This document shows, piece after piece, positions 25,321 to 33,957 of a stretch of 64,000 nt of DNA. The stretch covers positions 372,001 through 436,000 of the forward strand of contig NZ_QWDM01000002.1 of the NCBI RefSeq assembly GCF_003996965.1, in the 5' to 3' direction. The notes below the pieces were generated by a model. It was not told the DNA's origin. It searched no databases and saw nothing but the letters and a program-made list of their open reading frames with translations. Source of the stretch: Flavobacterium cupreum (GTDB lineage: Bacteria; Bacteroidota; Bacteroidia; Flavobacteriales; Flavobacteriaceae). The position numbers and the translations under genes are program-made. The number at the start of each line of letters is the position of its first letter. Positions within the stretch are counted from its first letter, which is position 1.

Positions 25321-27708
25321 ATGAGCGAGCAAGGTTGTTTTCATTGCGGGTTAACCATGACCAAAAATGAAGAAGTCAATTTTGATGAAAAAAAGTTTTG
25401 CTGTAACGGCTGTAAAACGGTTTACGAAATTTTTAGCCTTCATAATTTAACCTCGTATTATGATTTTGAAAAATCACCCGGTGCTACTCCGCAGGATATT
25501 CAGGGTAAATATGACTTTCTGGAAAATGAAACGATACTATCCAAAGTACTGGAATTTCAGGAAGGAAAAACCGCTATTGTTTCCCTAAATATCCCATACA
25601 TCCATTGCAGTTCCTGTATTTGGATTTTGGAAAACCTTAATAAAATTCAACCGGGAATAAATATTTCACAGGTTAATTTTCCGGAGAAGACAGTCAGGAT
25701 TACCTTTGATTCTGAGATTGTTTCCCTTAAAACAATTGTTTATATGTTAAGTTCAATAGGGTATGAGCCCTATATTAGCTTAGAAAATTATGAAACAGGA
25801 AAAAATAATGTAAACCGTACGCTTACATATAAATTAGGAGTTGCGTTTTTCTGTTTTGGAAATATCATGCTATTGTCGTTTCCTGAATATTTTGAAATTA
25901 AGGAATTTTGGCTGGATAATTACAAACCCTTTTTCAGGGCCCTGATTCTGATCTTGTCACTGCCCAGTTTTTTATATTCGGCAAGCGGTTATTATGTTTC
26001 AGCTTACAAAAGTATAAAGGCAAAAATGCTGAATATTGATATTCCAATCGCCTTGGGGATCATTGTGATGTTTGTCCGAAGTACTTTCGATATTGCAATG
26101 GATTACGGTCCCGGCTTTTTTGATAGTTTGACAGGTCTTGTTTTCTTTATGCTGCTCGGGAAAATGTTTCAGATTAAAACCTATAGTTTTTTAAGTTTTG
26201 AAAGAGATTTTAAATCGTATTTTCCTATTGCTGTTACGCGTATTAATCCAAATGCATCGGAAGAAAGTGTCCCGGTGTACGATATCATAAAAGGAGACAG
26301 GTTAATCATCCGAAATCAGGAATTAATCCCGGTTGATGGTATTTTAATGAGCGAAAAGGCTGAAATTGACTATAGCTTTGTGACAGGGGAAGCCGTTCCG
26401 ATTACCAAGAAATCCGGAGATAAAGTTTTTGCCGGAGGAAAACAAATTGGCAAAGTGATCGAAATGGAAGTTTTGCATTCTGTTTCCCAAAGTTACCTGA
26501 CACAATTATGGAGTAATGAGATTTTTCAAAAAAATGTACAGCAGAAACATAAAACAATTACAGATGCTATTAGCCGTTATTTTACTCCGATATTATTATT
26601 AATCGCATTTACCGGTTTTGGATACTGGATATTTATGGATGCCAATACCGCTTTTAATGTTTTCACGGCTGTACTTATTGTAGCGTGCCCGTGCGCATTG
26701 GCCTTAACGGCACCTTTTACTTTTGGAAATATTCTGAGGATTTTAGGAAAACAGAAATTATACCTGAAAAATGCTTTAGTTATTGAGCAGTTAGCAAAAG
26801 TAGATACGATAGTTTTCGATAAGACAGGAACAATTACAACCAATAAAAAGGCAACTATCAATTATGAAGGAAGTGCAATTTCTGCTGAAAATCATATCCT
26901 TATAAAAAATGTACTTCGCGCATCAAATCATCCGTTAAGCAGGATGCTTTATGACTTCTTGCAAGAAGCTGAAAAGATAAAAACAGATGACTTTCAGGAA
27001 ATAACAGGAAAGGGAATCCAGGGTTCTGTTGCTAATAAAGTAATCCGTATTGGCTCTTCAGAATTTGTTGAGGCACCAATTTTTGAAACATCGGAAATAG
27101 AAAAAACGTCCCTGCACATTCGTATAGATAGCATGTATTACGGTAGGTTTGTCTTTCGGAATCAATATCGGGATGGTCTTGAAAAACTGTTTCTGTCTTT
27201 AAGCAAAAAGTATCAGATAAAAGTACTTTCAGGTGATAATGACGGTGAAAGGAGTAATCTCGAAGCCATACTTCCCAAAAATACCGAACTAATTTTCAAC
27301 CAGAAACCGGAACAAAAACTGGAGTTTATCAAAAGGCTGCAGGAAAAGGGACAGAATGTAATGATGGTTGGGGATGGTCTGAATGATGCGGGAGCTCTGG
27401 CACAAAGTAATGTCGGAATTTCCATCTCTGAAAATGTCAATGTTTTTTCACCGGCCTGTGATGCAATCTTAGATGCGAGCGAGTTTTCGCGCTTAGACTA
27501 TTTTTTAAAACTTTCCCATAAATCAATCCTGATCATCAAAATGAGTTTTGCTTTATCCTTGATTTATAATGTAGTTGGTCTGTCTTTTGCCGTAACAGGT
27601 AACCTTCTTCCGTTGGTAGCCGCTATCATCATGCCCTTAAGCACAATCACAATTGTGAGTTTTGTAACCCTGATGTCTAACTATTTTAGCAATAGAAATT
27701 TAAGGTGA
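25321..27708 (+). CDS. ccoI: Copper-translocating P1B-type ATPase of cbb3 assembly
   Basis: Moves Cu(I) across the inner membrane for the cbb3 oxidase CuB site. The 795 residues contain an N-terminal Cys cluster (CFHCG at 6-10, CCNGC at 27-31), a heavy-metal-associated domain with HCSSC (Cys96, Cys99), about eight membrane segments, the ion-pathway CPC motif at 456-458, the phosphorylated Asp500 in FDKTGTIT and the hinge GDGLNDAGAL near residue 683. The N-terminal zinc-ribbon-like extension is typical of FixI/CcoI rather than CopA. It heads the cbb3 cluster under an FNR-like operator. Confidence 0.94.
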   Translation: MSEQGCFHCGLTMTKNEEVNFDEKKFCCNGCKTVYEIFSLHNLTSYYDFEKSPGATPQDIQGKYDFLENETILSKVLEFQEGKTAIVSLNIPYIHCSSCIWILENLNKIQPGINISQVNFPEKTVRITFDSEIVSLKTIVYMLSSIGYEPYISLENYETGKNNVNRTLTYKLGVAFFCFGNIMLLSFPEYFEIKEFWLDNYKPFFRALILILSLPSFLYSASGYYVSAYKSIKAKMLNIDIPIALGIIVMFVRSTFDIAMDYGPGFFDSLTGLVFFMLLGKMFQIKTYSFLSFERDFKSYFPIAVTRINPNASEESVPVYDIIKGDRLIIRNQELIPVDGILMSEKAEIDYSFVTGEAVPITKKSGDKVFAGGKQIGKVIEMEVLHSVSQSYLTQLWSNEIFQKNVQQKHKTITDAISRYFTPILLLIAFTGFGYWIFMDANTAFNVFTAVLIVACPCALALTAPFTFGNILRILGKQKLYLKNALVIEQLAKVDTIVFDKTGTITTNKKATINYEGSAISAENHILIKNVLRASNHPLSRMLYDFLQEAEKIKTDDFQEITGKGIQGSVANKVIRIGSSEFVEAPIFETSEIEKTSLHIRIDSMYYGRFVFRNQYRDGLEKLFLSLSKKYQIKVLSGDNDGERSNLEAILPKNTELIFNQKPEQKLEFIKRLQEKGQNVMMVGDGLNDAGALAQSNVGISISENVNVFSPACDAILDASEFSRLDYFLKLSHKSILIIKMSFALSLIYNVVGLSFAVTGNLLPLVAAIIMPLSTITIVSFVTLMSNYFSNRNLR

Positions 27709-27758
27709 TTATAAATAAAATGATAGTCGTTACAGGTAATTAACATTTATCATTTGTC

Positions 27759-27772
27759 ATGACAATTATCAT
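27759..27772. promoter_or_regulatory. FNR-like operator upstream of ccoS
   Basis: ATGACAATTATCAT has the same core as the hemN site in inverse orientation. Its centre (27765.5) is 29.5 bp upstream of the first base of the -7 element TAATTTTG (27795-27802). That fits a class II activator site near -41.5. Confidence 0.75.
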
Positions 27773-27794
27773 ATTTTATCTGGCTTTAAGCTGA

Positions 27795-27802
27795 TAATTT
27801 TG
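27795..27802 (+). promoter_or_regulatory. -7 element of the ccoS-NOQP operon
   Basis: TAATTTTG, a perfect TAnnTTTG, 19 nt ahead of the ccoS ATG at 27822. No -33 TTG is seen, which fits activator dependence. Confidence 0.6.
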
Positions 27803-27821
27803 CTAACATAAACTTTAAGGT

Positions 27822-28013
27822 ATGAGTGTTATCTATCTATTAATCACAGTAAGTATTTTCGTTGCAATAGGATTTTTTATTGCTTTCATTATCGCTGTCA
27901 AATCGGGACAATATGATGACGATTATACGCCTTCGGTCAGAATGCTTTTTGACGACGAAACCAGAATTACTCCAAAAAAAAATAAATCAATAAACGAAGA
28001 AAAACAAATCTAA
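27822..28013 (+). CDS. ccoS: cbb3 oxidase assembly protein CcoS
   Basis: A 63-residue single-span membrane protein starting MSVIYLLITVSIFVAIGFF, with the GQYDDDYTPSVRMLFDD segment that identifies CcoS. It is required for cofactor insertion into the cbb3 oxidase. The soluble tail is charged and Lys-rich. It is the first gene after the FNR-controlled promoter and stops 2 nt before the ccoNO start. Confidence 0.92.
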   Translation: MSVIYLLITVSIFVAIGFFIAFIIAVKSGQYDDDYTPSVRMLFDDETRITPKKNKSINEEKQI

Positions 28014-28015
28014 TT

Positions 28016-30199
28016 ATGGAAATGGAACAGTTTTATTATGACAACAAAATTGTAAAAAAATTCATTTACGCTACGATCCTTTTTGGAGTCGTCGGAATGT
28101 TGGTGGGGCTCACGTTAGCAGTTATGTATCTCTTTCCTAACATGACAGACGGAATATCGTGGTTAAGCTACGGCCGATTGAGACCTTTGCACACCAATGC
28201 TGTAATTTTCGCCTTTGTAGGGAATGCCTTTTTTGCAGGTTTATACTATTCGTTGCAGCGCTTGCTAAAAGCCAGAATGTTTAGCGATTTTCTGAGTAAT
28301 GTTCATTTTTGGGGATGGCAGCTTATTATCGTGGCCGCTGCAATTACATTGCCTTTAGGGTATACTTCTTCAAAAGAATATGCAGAACTGGAATGGCCGA
28401 TTGATATTGCAATCGCGCTGATTTGGGTGGTAATGGGGATCAATATGATCGGTACCATGTTGCGTCGCCGTGAGCGCCATTTATATGTGGCTATCTGGTT
28501 TTATCTTGCCACATTTGTTACTGTTGCTGTTTTGCATATTTTTAATAACATCGAATTGCCTGTTTCAGCTTTAAAAAGCTATTCCGTTTACGCCGGAGTT
28601 CAGGATGCCCTGGTGCAGTGGTGGTACGGCCATAATGCAGTTGCTTTTTTCCTGACCACACCATTTTTAGGTCTGATGTATTATTTTGTTCCTAAGGTAG
28701 CCAACAGACCTGTTTATTCTTATCGTTTATCGATTATACATTTCTGGTCCTTAATTTTTATTTATATCTGGGCGGGACCACACCACTTATTGTATTCTGC
28801 TTTACCCAATTGGGCTCAGAATCTGGGAGTAGCATTTTCTGTAATGCTTATCGCTCCGTCCTGGGGAGGTATGATTAATGGTCTTTTAACGTTGAGAGGA
28901 GCATGGGATAAAGTTCGTGAAGAACCTGTTTTAAAATTCTTTGTAGTAGCGATTACCGGATACGGAATGGCCACTTTTGAAGGACCAATGCTTTCTTTAA
29001 AAAATGTAAATGCTATTGCCCATTATACCGACTGGATTATTGCTCACGTACACGTTGGAGCCCTGGCCTGGAATGGATTCATGTCATTTGGTATTATTTA
29101 CTGGTTAGTGCCCAGAATGACCAAAAGTAAATTGTTCTCAAATAAACTGGCTAATTTTCATTTCTGGATCGGAACTTTGGGAATTATACTCTATGCTTTA
29201 CCAATGTATGTGGCTGGTTTTCTTCAGGCATCTATGTGGAAACAATTTAATCCCGATGGTACTTTAACGTACGGAAATTTCCTTGAAACAGTAACTCAGA
29301 TCATGCCAATGTACTGGATGAGAGCTATTGGAGGTACTTTGTATTTGGTTGGTATGCTTGTATTGGTTTATAATATCATAATGACAGTAAGAGCCGGTGA
29401 ACCGGTAGAAGACGAATTAGCTCAGGCTCCCGCTTTACAACGCATCAGTACTAACAGACTTAACGGGGAAAAATTCCATACCTGGTTAGAAAGAAGACCA
29501 ATTCAGTTGACGATTTTAGCAACAATAGCTATTTTAATTGGAGGTGTAATTCAGATCGTACCTACAATTATGGTCAAATCTAATATTCCAACAATTTCAA
29601 GTGTAAAACCGTATACACCATTAGAACTCGAAGGACGTGATTTATACATCCGTGAAGGCTGTGTTGGCTGTCACTCACAATCCGTTCGTCCGTTTAGAAG
29701 TGAGGTAGAACGTTACGGTCCACAATCTAAAGCAGGTGAATTTGTTTACGACCACCCGTTCCTTTGGGGATCAAAACGTACCGGTCCTGATTTATTAAGA
29801 GTTGGAGGGAAATATAATGATAACTGGCATTTTAATCACTTCTGGAATCCGCAAAGTACTTCTGCAGGCTCAATTATGCCGGGTTACAAATGGTTGTTTG
29901 ACAATGAGCCAATGGATATTTCATTAACTCAAAGAAAAATGCAAGCAATGGTTTCACTTGGGGTTCCTTATACAGCCATCGAAGTGGCAAACGCACAACA
30001 AACATTGAGAACTCAGGCAATCGCTATAGAGAAAAGCTTAGAAAGTGATCCTGATTTTGTGAAAAGTTATGAGGATAGTAAGAAAAAAGCAGCTGCCAAA
30101 GGGGAGAAATTTACACCGATGAATGAAAGAGAGATTGTTGCTCTGATCGCTTATATACAAAGACTTGGTACAGATATTAAAAGTAAAAGAAACCGCTAA
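28016..30199 (+). CDS. ccoNO: Fused cbb3 cytochrome c oxidase subunits I and II (CcoN-CcoO)
   Basis: The catalytic core of the high-affinity terminal oxidase. The 727-residue protein has a CcoN part of about 12 membrane spans (residues 15-470), with conserved His ligands in RPLHTNAV near 56, WYGHNAVAFFL near 205, GPHHLLYSALPNW near 260 and WIIAHVHVGALAWNG near 340. A linker leads to another membrane anchor (about 490-515) and then the CcoO domain with heme c site CVGCH at 549-553. The N-O fusion is characteristic of Bacteroidota. It couples oxygen reduction to proton pumping. Confidence 0.95.
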   Translation: MEMEQFYYDNKIVKKFIYATILFGVVGMLVGLTLAVMYLFPNMTDGISWLSYGRLRPLHTNAVIFAFVGNAFFAGLYYSLQRLLKARMFSDFLSNVHFWGWQLIIVAAAITLPLGYTSSKEYAELEWPIDIAIALIWVVMGINMIGTMLRRRERHLYVAIWFYLATFVTVAVLHIFNNIELPVSALKSYSVYAGVQDALVQWWYGHNAVAFFLTTPFLGLMYYFVPKVANRPVYSYRLSIIHFWSLIFIYIWAGPHHLLYSALPNWAQNLGVAFSVMLIAPSWGGMINGLLTLRGAWDKVREEPVLKFFVVAITGYGMATFEGPMLSLKNVNAIAHYTDWIIAHVHVGALAWNGFMSFGIIYWLVPRMTKSKLFSNKLANFHFWIGTLGIILYALPMYVAGFLQASMWKQFNPDGTLTYGNFLETVTQIMPMYWMRAIGGTLYLVGMLVLVYNIIMTVRAGEPVEDELAQAPALQRISTNRLNGEKFHTWLERRPIQLTILATIAILIGGVIQIVPTIMVKSNIPTISSVKPYTPLELEGRDLYIREGCVGCHSQSVRPFRSEVERYGPQSKAGEFVYDHPFLWGSKRTGPDLLRVGGKYNDNWHFNHFWNPQSTSAGSIMPGYKWLFDNEPMDISLTQRKMQAMVSLGVPYTAIEVANAQQTLRTQAIAIEKSLESDPDFVKSYEDSKKKAAAKGEKFTPMNEREIVALIAYIQRLGTDIKSKRNR

Positions 30200-30211
30200 A
30201 AAATAAGGGTT

Positions 30212-30388
30212 ATGTTCGAACAAATAAAACACAATATGGAGAATATCAAGGGTATAGAAATTTACCCGATTCTTTCCCTTCTGATATTCTTTTTCTTTTT
30301 TGTAGGCCTGGCCTTTTGGGTATTCTCTTATAAAAAAGAAAAAATACAGGAAATGAGTGAAATCCCTTTGGATGAAGGATTAGTTTAA
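30212..30388 (+). CDS. ccoQ: Small cbb3 subunit CcoQ-like
   Basis: A 58-residue protein between ccoNO and ccoP. It starts MFEQIKHNMENIKGIEIYPI, has one membrane helix rich in Phe (LLIFFFFFVGLAFWVF) and then a short charged tail (YKKEKIQEMSEIPLDEGLV). Size, position and single-span topology match CcoQ, which stabilises the oxidase complex. It starts 12 nt after the ccoNO stop. Confidence 0.85.
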   Translation: MFEQIKHNMENIKGIEIYPILSLLIFFFFFVGLAFWVFSYKKEKIQEMSEIPLDEGLV

Positions 30389-30406
30389 TTTCAAAACATA
30401 AATAAA

Positions 30407-31342
30407 ATGAAAAAATATTTCCCGGTATATGTAAGAGTCCCTGTAATTTTCTTCATAGTCTTTGCTTTGTTAGAGTATTTTATAGACTCCGGTGACAGGG
30501 CTGCATTTATAAAATACCCTATGGTTTCGGTCTTTTTATTTGTATTCCTATTTATTCTTATTGCGATAGAGATTACGTTAAGTGCCGTTAATCGTGTGAT
30601 GTACCAATTGATGACAGCAGAAGAAAGGGCAAAAGAAGCGTATGAAAATAGCTTGCCTTTTAAGGAAAGCAGCTGGTATAAAAACCTGATGCAAAAACTG
30701 ACGAAGACACAGCCAATCGAAAGAGAAGGTGATTTGTTGATGGATCATGATTATGATGGAATTAAAGAATTAGACAACAATTTGCCACCATGGTGGGTCT
30801 ATCTATTCTATATCTGTATTGTTTTCGGAGTGGTTTACGTGGCGCGTTATGAGATTTTCGGAGGAGATGATCAGGAAATGGAACTCAGAAAAGAAATGGC
30901 TCAGGCAAAAATGGATGTCGAAGAATATCTAAAGACTGCACCGGATTTAATGGATGAAAAAACGGTAGTTTTATTAACGGATGCACCAAGTCTAGAAGCA
31001 GGAAAGGAAATTTTTACCACCAATTGCGCAGCGTGTCACCGTGCTGATGCAGGCGGGCAAATTGGACCCAATCTGACGGATGATCGCTGGATCTTAGGTG
31101 GCGGAATTAAGAATTTATTTCATACCATAACCAATGGTGGCCGTGATGGAAAAGGAATGATTTCCTGGAAGGGGACTTTAAAGCCAAAAGAAATTCAAAA
31201 AGTGGCAAGTTATATTTTGTCTCTGCAGGGAAGCAATCCAAAAGATCCAAAAGAATCTGAAGGTGAAATTTGGATGGATGAAAATGCGCCAAAAAAGGAT
31301 GCGGCAGCAAATAAAACGGTAGATAGTACCGAAGTTAAATAA
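30407..31342 (+). CDS. ccoP: cbb3 oxidase subunit III, monoheme CcoP
   Basis: A 311-residue membrane-anchored cytochrome c. There are two N-terminal membrane segments (about 8-25 and 38-62), a third near 126-145 after NNLPPWWVYLFY (the CcoP hallmark), and a cytochrome domain with CAACH at 207-211 and a later Met ligand candidate in GKGMISWKG. Only one CxxCH is present, whereas the proteobacterial CcoP has two. The tail (about 280-311) is Lys/Asp-rich. It passes electrons to CcoO and CcoN. Confidence 0.93.
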   Translation: MKKYFPVYVRVPVIFFIVFALLEYFIDSGDRAAFIKYPMVSVFLFVFLFILIAIEITLSAVNRVMYQLMTAEERAKEAYENSLPFKESSWYKNLMQKLTKTQPIEREGDLLMDHDYDGIKELDNNLPPWWVYLFYICIVFGVVYVARYEIFGGDDQEMELRKEMAQAKMDVEEYLKTAPDLMDEKTVVLLTDAPSLEAGKEIFTTNCAACHRADAGGQIGPNLTDDRWILGGGIKNLFHTITNGGRDGKGMISWKGTLKPKEIQKVASYILSLQGSNPKDPKESEGEIWMDENAPKKDAAANKTVDSTEVK

Positions 31343-31350
31343 CAAAAAAA

Positions 31351-32769
31351 ATGTCAAATTTACCAGACGAAGCATTTAGAGATACCATTGGAACCATTGA
31401 TGAAGGTGGTAAGCGGAAATTTATTTTTCCCAAAAAACCGTCTGGTAAATTTTATGAATACAGAAAATGGGTTAGTTATGTATTGCTTGCCATATTAATT
31501 GCTAACCCATTTATAAAAGTAAACGGTAACCAGTTCATGATGTTCAATGTTCTGGAACGTCGGTTTAATATTTTCGGGTTCCCATTTTGGCCACAGGATT
31601 TTTATCTTTTTGTGATATCGATGTTGGTGGGAGTGGTTTTTGTTATCTTATTTACAGTTGTTTTTGGAAGAATTTTTTGCGGATGGATTTGTCCCCAAAC
31701 TATATTTTTGGAAATGGTTTTTCGAAGAATTGAATATTGGATTGACGGAGATCGTGGCTCACAATTACGATTATCCAGACAAAAATGGGACACCGAAAAA
31801 ATTCGTAAAAGACTATTAAAATGGCTGACATTTTTTTTGATTTCATTCGGAATCGCCAATGTCTTTTTGGCTTATCTCGTCGGAAGTGATACGTTATTCC
31901 TGATGATGGAACAGGGGCCAATAGCACAGGCAAGTAATTTTATTGCCCTGCTTATTTTTACAGCTGTTTTCTATTTTGTTTTTGTGTGGTTCAGGGAACA
32001 GGTGTGTATTATTGCTTGTCCTTATGGTCGATTACAAGGTGTACTTTTAGATAATAAGTCAATAAACGTTGCCTACGATTTTGTTCGGGGTGAAAAAGAA
32101 GTAGGCCGGGCAAAATTCAATAAAAAAGAAGACCGTGCGTCAACAGGAAAAGGAGATTGTATCGACTGCCACCAATGTGTACACGTTTGTCCAATGGGAA
32201 TTGACATAAGAAACGGGACACAGTTAGAATGTACCAATTGTACCGCCTGTATGGATGAATGCGATGCCATTATGGAAAATGTGGGTTTACCAAAAGGTCT
32301 TATCCGGTATGCTTCTGAAGATGAAATCGAGAAAAAAGAACCTTTCAAATTCACTGCCAGAATGAAGGGCTATACAGCAGTTTTGTTCATTTTGTTAAGT
32401 GTTTTTGTGGGGATGTTGTTTTTAAGAACAGATGTTCAGGCCATTATTTTACGTTTACCAGGGCAACTTTTCCAACACAAAGGAGAGAAAATCAGCAATG
32501 TGTATACGTATAAGATTGTCAATAAAACAATGAAAGACTACCATGATATCCATTTTGAATTAATCGGACAAAAAGGGACTATTCAAAACGTGGGAAATCA
32601 ACATTTTAAAGTGTTGAAAGAAGGGATTTCGCAAGGAACTCTTTTCATAGAAATCGATCAGGTTCTCTTAGAAAGTGATAAAACCAAAGTGAAAATTGGA
32701 ATTTACAACGGAAAACAGTTGCTGGAAACATCTACAACAAATTTTCTGGGACCAAGGAGTTTTAATTAA
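31351..32769 (+). CDS. ccoG: cbb3 oxidase accessory ferredoxin-like protein CcoG
   Basis: A membrane [4Fe-4S] protein of 472 residues, implicated in copper handling or reduction during cbb3 assembly. It shows membrane spans near 32-52, 83-108, 158-182, 190-215 and 337-358; the CGWICPQ motif near 110; a second Cys motif in CIIACPYGR near 218; and two ferredoxin clusters, CIDCHQCVHVCPMGI near 267 and CTNCTACMDECDAI near 291. The C-terminal 110 residues form an Ig-like periplasmic domain. It follows ccoP by 8 nt. Confidence 0.93.
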   Translation: MSNLPDEAFRDTIGTIDEGGKRKFIFPKKPSGKFYEYRKWVSYVLLAILIANPFIKVNGNQFMMFNVLERRFNIFGFPFWPQDFYLFVISMLVGVVFVILFTVVFGRIFCGWICPQTIFLEMVFRRIEYWIDGDRGSQLRLSRQKWDTEKIRKRLLKWLTFFLISFGIANVFLAYLVGSDTLFLMMEQGPIAQASNFIALLIFTAVFYFVFVWFREQVCIIACPYGRLQGVLLDNKSINVAYDFVRGEKEVGRAKFNKKEDRASTGKGDCIDCHQCVHVCPMGIDIRNGTQLECTNCTACMDECDAIMENVGLPKGLIRYASEDEIEKKEPFKFTARMKGYTAVLFILLSVFVGMLFLRTDVQAIILRLPGQLFQHKGEKISNVYTYKIVNKTMKDYHDIHFELIGQKGTIQNVGNQHFKVLKEGISQGTLFIEIDQVLLESDKTKVKIGIYNGKQLLETSTTNFLGPRSFN

Positions 32770-32781
32770 AATAAAAATACC

Positions 32782-33231
32782 ATGAAAATTAACTGGGGAA
32801 CAGGAGTAGTAATCGCTTTTGGATTATTTATGACCTTTATTCTGTATTTTGTTTTTGAAGTGCAATCGAATAGTAAATATGATAACGATCTGGTTGTCGA
32901 AGAATACTACAAACATGATTCGCATTTTCAGGACGAAATGGCACGAATTCAAAATGCACACGATTTAAAGGAAAGACCTTCTATGTATTATACAGCTGAA
33001 GGACTGTTGATTACATTCCCTGATACATTCGTAAGTGAAAAAATAAAAGGTAACGTATTGCTGTATCGTCCATCAAACAAAAAATTTGATTTTAATACCT
33101 CAATTGTATTAGGCGGTAATTCTCTGCTGATTCCTCAGACAAAATTAATTAAAGGACGCTGGGATGTCAGTATGGAATGGCAGTACAATGGAATAAAATA
33201 TTTGTCTAAGGAAGTAATTTATGTAAATTAA
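32782..33231 (+). CDS. ccoH: FixH/CcoH family protein
   Basis: A 149-residue single-span membrane protein starting MKINWGTGVVIAFGLFMTFI, followed by the FixH hallmark DLVVEEYYKHDSHFQDEM near residue 35. The C-terminal part is a small beta-rich periplasmic domain. CcoH/FixH helps assemble cbb3 together with CcoG and CcoI. It sits 12 nt after ccoG and 12 nt before the next gene, so it is part of the same transcript. Confidence 0.9.
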   Translation: MKINWGTGVVIAFGLFMTFILYFVFEVQSNSKYDNDLVVEEYYKHDSHFQDEMARIQNAHDLKERPSMYYTAEGLLITFPDTFVSEKIKGNVLLYRPSNKKFDFNTSIVLGGNSLLIPQTKLIKGRWDVSMEWQYNGIKYLSKEVIYVN

Positions 33232-33243
33232 TAAAGGGCAAAA

Positions 33244-33945
33244 ATGTTGTATTCGGCTTTTATATTCGGACTGATTAGTAGTTTTCACTGCATTGGAATG
33301 TGTGGCCCTATTGCTATGATGTTGCCTGTCGACCGTCACAATGAGGCAAAGAAGGTAACTCAGATTGTAACCTATCATTTGGGAAGATTAACGGCTTATT
33401 CAACTATCGGATTAATTTTTGGATTGTTGGGAAGAGTTTTTTTTCTGGCAGGATTACAACAAAAACTGTCCATTTTTATCGGTTTGGCCATGATACTCGT
33501 GGTTTTGATTCCGGAAAAAACATTTTCAAAATACAACTTTTCAAAACCGGTATATAAAGTTATTTCAAAAATAAAATCAGGTTTAGGAGCTCATTTTAAA
33601 AACAGGAGTTATAAATCACTTTTCATAATTGGCCTGCTAAATGGATTTCTCCCTTGCGGAATGGTGTACGTAGCTCTATTCGGGGCTGTAGCAATGCAAA
33701 GTGCCGGCTTTGGAATTTTATATATGCTTTTATTCGGACTAGGAACGGTGCCATTAATGACAATCGTTTTATACATCAATTCAGTTATAAAAGCATCGTT
33801 TAGGAATAGAATTCAAAAAGTAATTCCTTATGTAGCGGTGGTCATTGGAGTGCTGTTTATATTAAGGGGTTTAGGACTCGGAATTCCTTATTTATCCCCG
33901 TCAAATATGAGTTTATTTGTGCAACAGACTCCAAATTGCCATTAA
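33244..33945 (+). CDS. DsbD_2/TauE-SafE-like membrane protein of the cbb3 locus
   Basis: A 233-residue protein with six or seven membrane helices. It has paired Cys motifs FHCIGMCGPIA near residue 16 and NGFLPCGMVYVAL near 137, the pattern of the UreH/DsbD_2-like family. Relatives next to cbb3 genes are annotated as sulfite exporter TauE/SafE proteins and are thought to handle copper or thiols for oxidase assembly. Placement as the last gene of the cluster supports a cbb3 role. The transported species is unknown. Confidence 0.82.
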   Translation: MLYSAFIFGLISSFHCIGMCGPIAMMLPVDRHNEAKKVTQIVTYHLGRLTAYSTIGLIFGLLGRVFFLAGLQQKLSIFIGLAMILVVLIPEKTFSKYNFSKPVYKVISKIKSGLGAHFKNRSYKSLFIIGLLNGFLPCGMVYVALFGAVAMQSAGFGILYMLLFGLGTVPLMTIVLYINSVIKASFRNRIQKVIPYVAVVIGVLFILRGLGLGIPYLSPSNMSLFVQQTPNCH

Positions 33946-33957
33946 AAATAATTGTAT

